This document shows, piece by piece, positions 6,717-8,585 of a stretch of DNA of 8,585 bases. Below the pieces are notes generated by a model. It had not been told where the DNA came from. It saw only the letters and a program-made list of their open reading frames with translations, and searched no databases. The DNA is from Woeseiaceae bacterium (GTDB lineage Bacteria; Pseudomonadota; Gammaproteobacteria; Steroidobacterales; Woeseiaceae): positions 1-8,585 of the forward strand of contig JALHUQ010000147.1 in the NCBI GenBank assembly GCA_022866645.1, given 5' to 3'. The stretch's first letter is position 1; every line of letters begins with the position of its first letter. The position numbers were made by a program, and so were the translations under genes.

Positions 6717-7924
6717 GCAAAACAACTTACTCAGTCATAGGCATTCTTGTCGCGATCGCTGTCGGCATTCTGATCGGCCGATCTATGGGCGTGTCATCAG
6801 ACCCATCTGGCAATACTGCTGATAGTAGCGAGCGCAGCGTTCTTTATTGGGTTGCACCTATGGATCCAAATTATCGGCGCGACGAACCCGGTAAATCGCC
6901 CATGGGTATGGACCTGATTCCGGTCTACGCGGATGAGGTTGATGGTCAGCCGGGCGTGGTCTCGATCGATCCAACGATAGTCAACAACCTCGGTGTTCGC
7001 ACTGCGAAAGCACAGTACGGTCTGTTACCGCAGAGGATAGCGACAGTAGGCTACGTTAGTTACGACGAAGACACCGTGCAGCACGTGCATACGCGCGTCG
7101 ATGGCTGGTTAGAAAAGCTGGCGACCAAGTCCAGTGGCGATCCGGTAACGAAGGGGCAGTTGTTGTTCGAATTGTATTCACCGACCTTGGTGAATGCGCA
7201 AGAGGAGTACCTGGTCGCCCTTCGGAGTGACAACAAACTATTGCTGAGCGCATCGCAGGACCGCCTTCGAGCGTTCGGTGTTGGCTCGAGTGAAATTTCG
7301 CGTCTGAAAAAGGACAGGACCGTGCGTCAACGCGTCCCTGTCTACGCTGAGGCGGATGGAGTCATTGCGGATCTGGGTGTTCGGGAAGGCGTTTTTGTAA
7401 CACCGTCAACAGAGATCATGTCGGTGGCCAAGCTCGACCGGATCTGGGTGTTGGCCGAGGTTTTCGAACGTCAGGCCGCGTGGGTCCACGCTGGACAGAA
7501 GGCCACGGTCGAACTCGATTATCTGCCGGGCAAAACCTGGCACGGCGTTGTTGACTACGTATATCCGGAACTTGACCCCGTCACCCGTACGCTGAAGGTA
7601 CGTATTCGATTTGAAAATGACGCGCTAACCTTGCGACCCAACATGATCTCGCGGGTCGCAATTCAAGCCGACGCGTTCGGTAAAGTCGTTCATGTGCCTC
7701 GGGAAGCCGTCATACGGGGTGGCTCCATTGATCGAGTTGTTATCGCTCTGGGTAACGGTCGCTTTCGCGTCCAGCCGGTGAAAATCGGTATCGAGTCTGG
7801 CGATCGGATAGCAATCCGATCCGGGCTCTCGGACGGCGATGATATCGTGGTATCCGGTCAATTCCTTATCGATTCGGAATCCAATATTTCGGCCGCGTTG
7901 TCTCGCATGGAGTCCGAAAAATGA
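6713..7924 (+). CDS. cusB: Periplasmic adaptor (membrane fusion protein) CusB of a Cu(I)/Ag(I) RND pump
   Basis: CusB links the inner-membrane pump CusA to the outer-membrane channel and binds Cu(I)/Ag(I), passing it to the pump. The 403-residue product has an N-terminal membrane anchor (about 8-22). A short heavy-metal-binding segment follows, from LYWVAPM to MGMDLIPVYAD, with M50, M64 and M66. These correspond to the three Met that bind Cu(I) in E. coli CusB (precursor M49, M64, M66); here the first spacing is one residue shorter. Next come the barrel-sandwich/lipoyl parts (VDGWLEKLATKSSGDPVTKGQ), a short helical hairpin with EEYLVALRS, the beta-barrel (AEADGVIADLGVREG) and a C-terminal domain ending in GQFLIDSESNISAALSRM, much like E. 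coli CusB. GGAGG (6699-6703) lies 9 bases before the start. Both ends overlap their neighbours by ATGA, which supports coupled synthesis of the complex. Confidence 0.93.
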   Translation: MSKTTYSVIGILVAIAVGILIGRSMGVSSDPSGNTADSSERSVLYWVAPMDPNYRRDEPGKSPMGMDLIPVYADEVDGQPGVVSIDPTIVNNLGVRTAKAQYGLLPQRIATVGYVSYDEDTVQHVHTRVDGWLEKLATKSSGDPVTKGQLLFELYSPTLVNAQEEYLVALRSDNKLLLSASQDRLRAFGVGSSEISRLKKDRTVRQRVPVYAEADGVIADLGVREGVFVTPSTEIMSVAKLDRIWVLAEVFERQAAWVHAGQKATVELDYLPGKTWHGVVDYVYPELDPVTRTLKVRIRFENDALTLRPNMISRVAIQADAFGKVVHVPREAVIRGGSIDRVVIALGNGRFRVQPVKIGIESGDRIAIRSGLSDGDDIVVSGQFLIDSESNISAALSRMESEK

Positions 7925-8585
7925 TTGCCGGACTGATTCGATGGTCAATAGGGAACCGGGTACTGGTTCTGATCATGACCCTAATGATAACGGCCTCGGG
8001 TCTGTACGCAGTGAGTCAGACGCCCGTCGATGCACTGCCGGATTTGTCAGATGTGCAGGTCATCATCAAGACCTCGTTCCCCGGTCAGGCACCTCAGGTA
8101 GTCGAAGATCAGGTGACGTATCCTCTGACCACCGCAATGTTGTCGGTGCCCAAGGCCGTCAACGTGCGCGGCTACTCGTTTTTCGGTGATTCCTATGTGT
8201 ACGTTATTTTTGAAGACGGCACCGATTTGTATTGGGCCCGGTCACGTGTGCTCGAGTACTTGAGCCAGGTTTCCGGTCGACTGCCCGATAGCGCAAAGCC
8301 AGCGCTGGGGCCCGATGCAACTGGCGTAGGTTGGGTATACGAATATGCCTTGCTGGACCGCAGCGGTCAGCACGACCTCGCGCAACTTCGAAGTTTGCAG
8401 GACTGGTTCCTGAAGTACGAGCTACAAACGGTTCACGGTGTAGCGGAGGTCGCAACGATCGGCGGCATGGTGCGCCAATACCAGGTCGTGGTTGATCCGG
8501 ACAAGCTGAGCGCTTTCGGTATTCCGCTTGCGAAACTCAAGATGGCCATCCAGCAGGGTAACCAGGAAACCGGCGGCTCGGTCAT
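7921..8585 (+). CDS. cusA: Cu(I)/Ag(I) efflux RND pump CusA, N-terminal part (cut by window edge)
   Basis: CusA is the proton-driven inner-membrane pump of the CusCBA complex. The first 221 codons are present, of roughly 1,050 in the family. The N-terminus has the first transmembrane helix (about 14-32), then the periplasmic porter-domain sequences TPVDALPDLSDVQVIIKTS, PGQAPQVVEDQVTYPLTT, GDSYVYVIFEDGTD, YWARSRVLEYL, LGPDATGVGW and LRSLQDWFLKYEL. These are almost identical in order and wording to E. coli CusA and place it in the heavy-metal (HME) subfamily of RND pumps, monovalent-ion type. The methionine ladder and the charged residues of the proton path lie beyond the window. GGAG (7909-7912) lies 8 bases before ATG 7921, inside the end of cusB, with an ATGA overlap. 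Confidence 0.95.
   Translation, partial: MIAGLIRWSIGNRVLVLIMTLMITASGLYAVSQTPVDALPDLSDVQVIIKTSFPGQAPQVVEDQVTYPLTTAMLSVPKAVNVRGYSFFGDSYVYVIFEDGTDLYWARSRVLEYLSQVSGRLPDSAKPALGPDATGVGWVYEYALLDRSGQHDLAQLRSLQDWFLKYELQTVHGVAEVATIGGMVRQYQVVVDPDKLSAFGIPLAKLKMAIQQGNQETGGSV

Noticed and set aside
7802..7821. Perfect 8-bp inverted repeat with a 4-base loop (GATCGGAT / ATCCGATC) inside cusB
   Set aside because: It lies in well-conserved coding sequence (encoding GDRIAIRSG) with no T-tract or nearby gene boundary, so chance codon choice is the simplest reading.

Overview
The window reads as a chromosomal segment of a gammaproteobacterium, or a close relative, with moderately high GC. The main evidence is a full-length PlsB glycerol-3-phosphate acyltransferase of the E. 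coli type, followed by a CusCBA-type copper/silver efflux operon whose proteins align by eye with their E. coli counterparts. The genus cannot be fixed from the sequence. No RNA genes, CRISPR arrays, insertion sequences or phage genes were seen, and no stretch over 300 bases lacks a gene.

Left part (1-1422): the C-terminal end of an alpha/beta hydrolase runs off the left edge. Twelve bases after its stop lies a small, very acidic predicted lipoprotein built on an 11-residue repeat. It converges on a minus-strand gene for an exported PqqB-like metallo-beta-lactamase-fold protein, and a near-perfect 24-base-arm hairpin fills the gap between them. The PqqB-like gene has one in-frame amber codon at codon 69, with an otherwise intact frame on both sides. 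It is therefore a fresh nonsense allele, a sequence error or a recoded gene.

Middle part (1497-4873): plsB (first step of phospholipid synthesis) and trhO (oxygen-dependent hydroxylation of wobble uridine in tRNA) form a tightly coupled pair whose stop and start codons share one base.

Right part (4919-8585): a copper/silver export cassette follows. It begins with a short exported Cys/His-rich protein that I recognise only by type. Then come an outer-membrane factor (CusC-like), a periplasmic adaptor with the three-methionine metal site of CusB, and the start of the inner-membrane RND pump CusA, cut by the right edge. cusC-cusB and cusB-cusA overlap by ATGA, so the three parts of the pump are probably made together. 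The base next to the stop codon of the Cys/His-rich gene begins an 8-bp arm that is exactly complementary to the Shine-Dalgarno region of cusC. This suggests that translation of the small protein may gate translation of the efflux pump, and it is the most interesting regulatory idea in the window.
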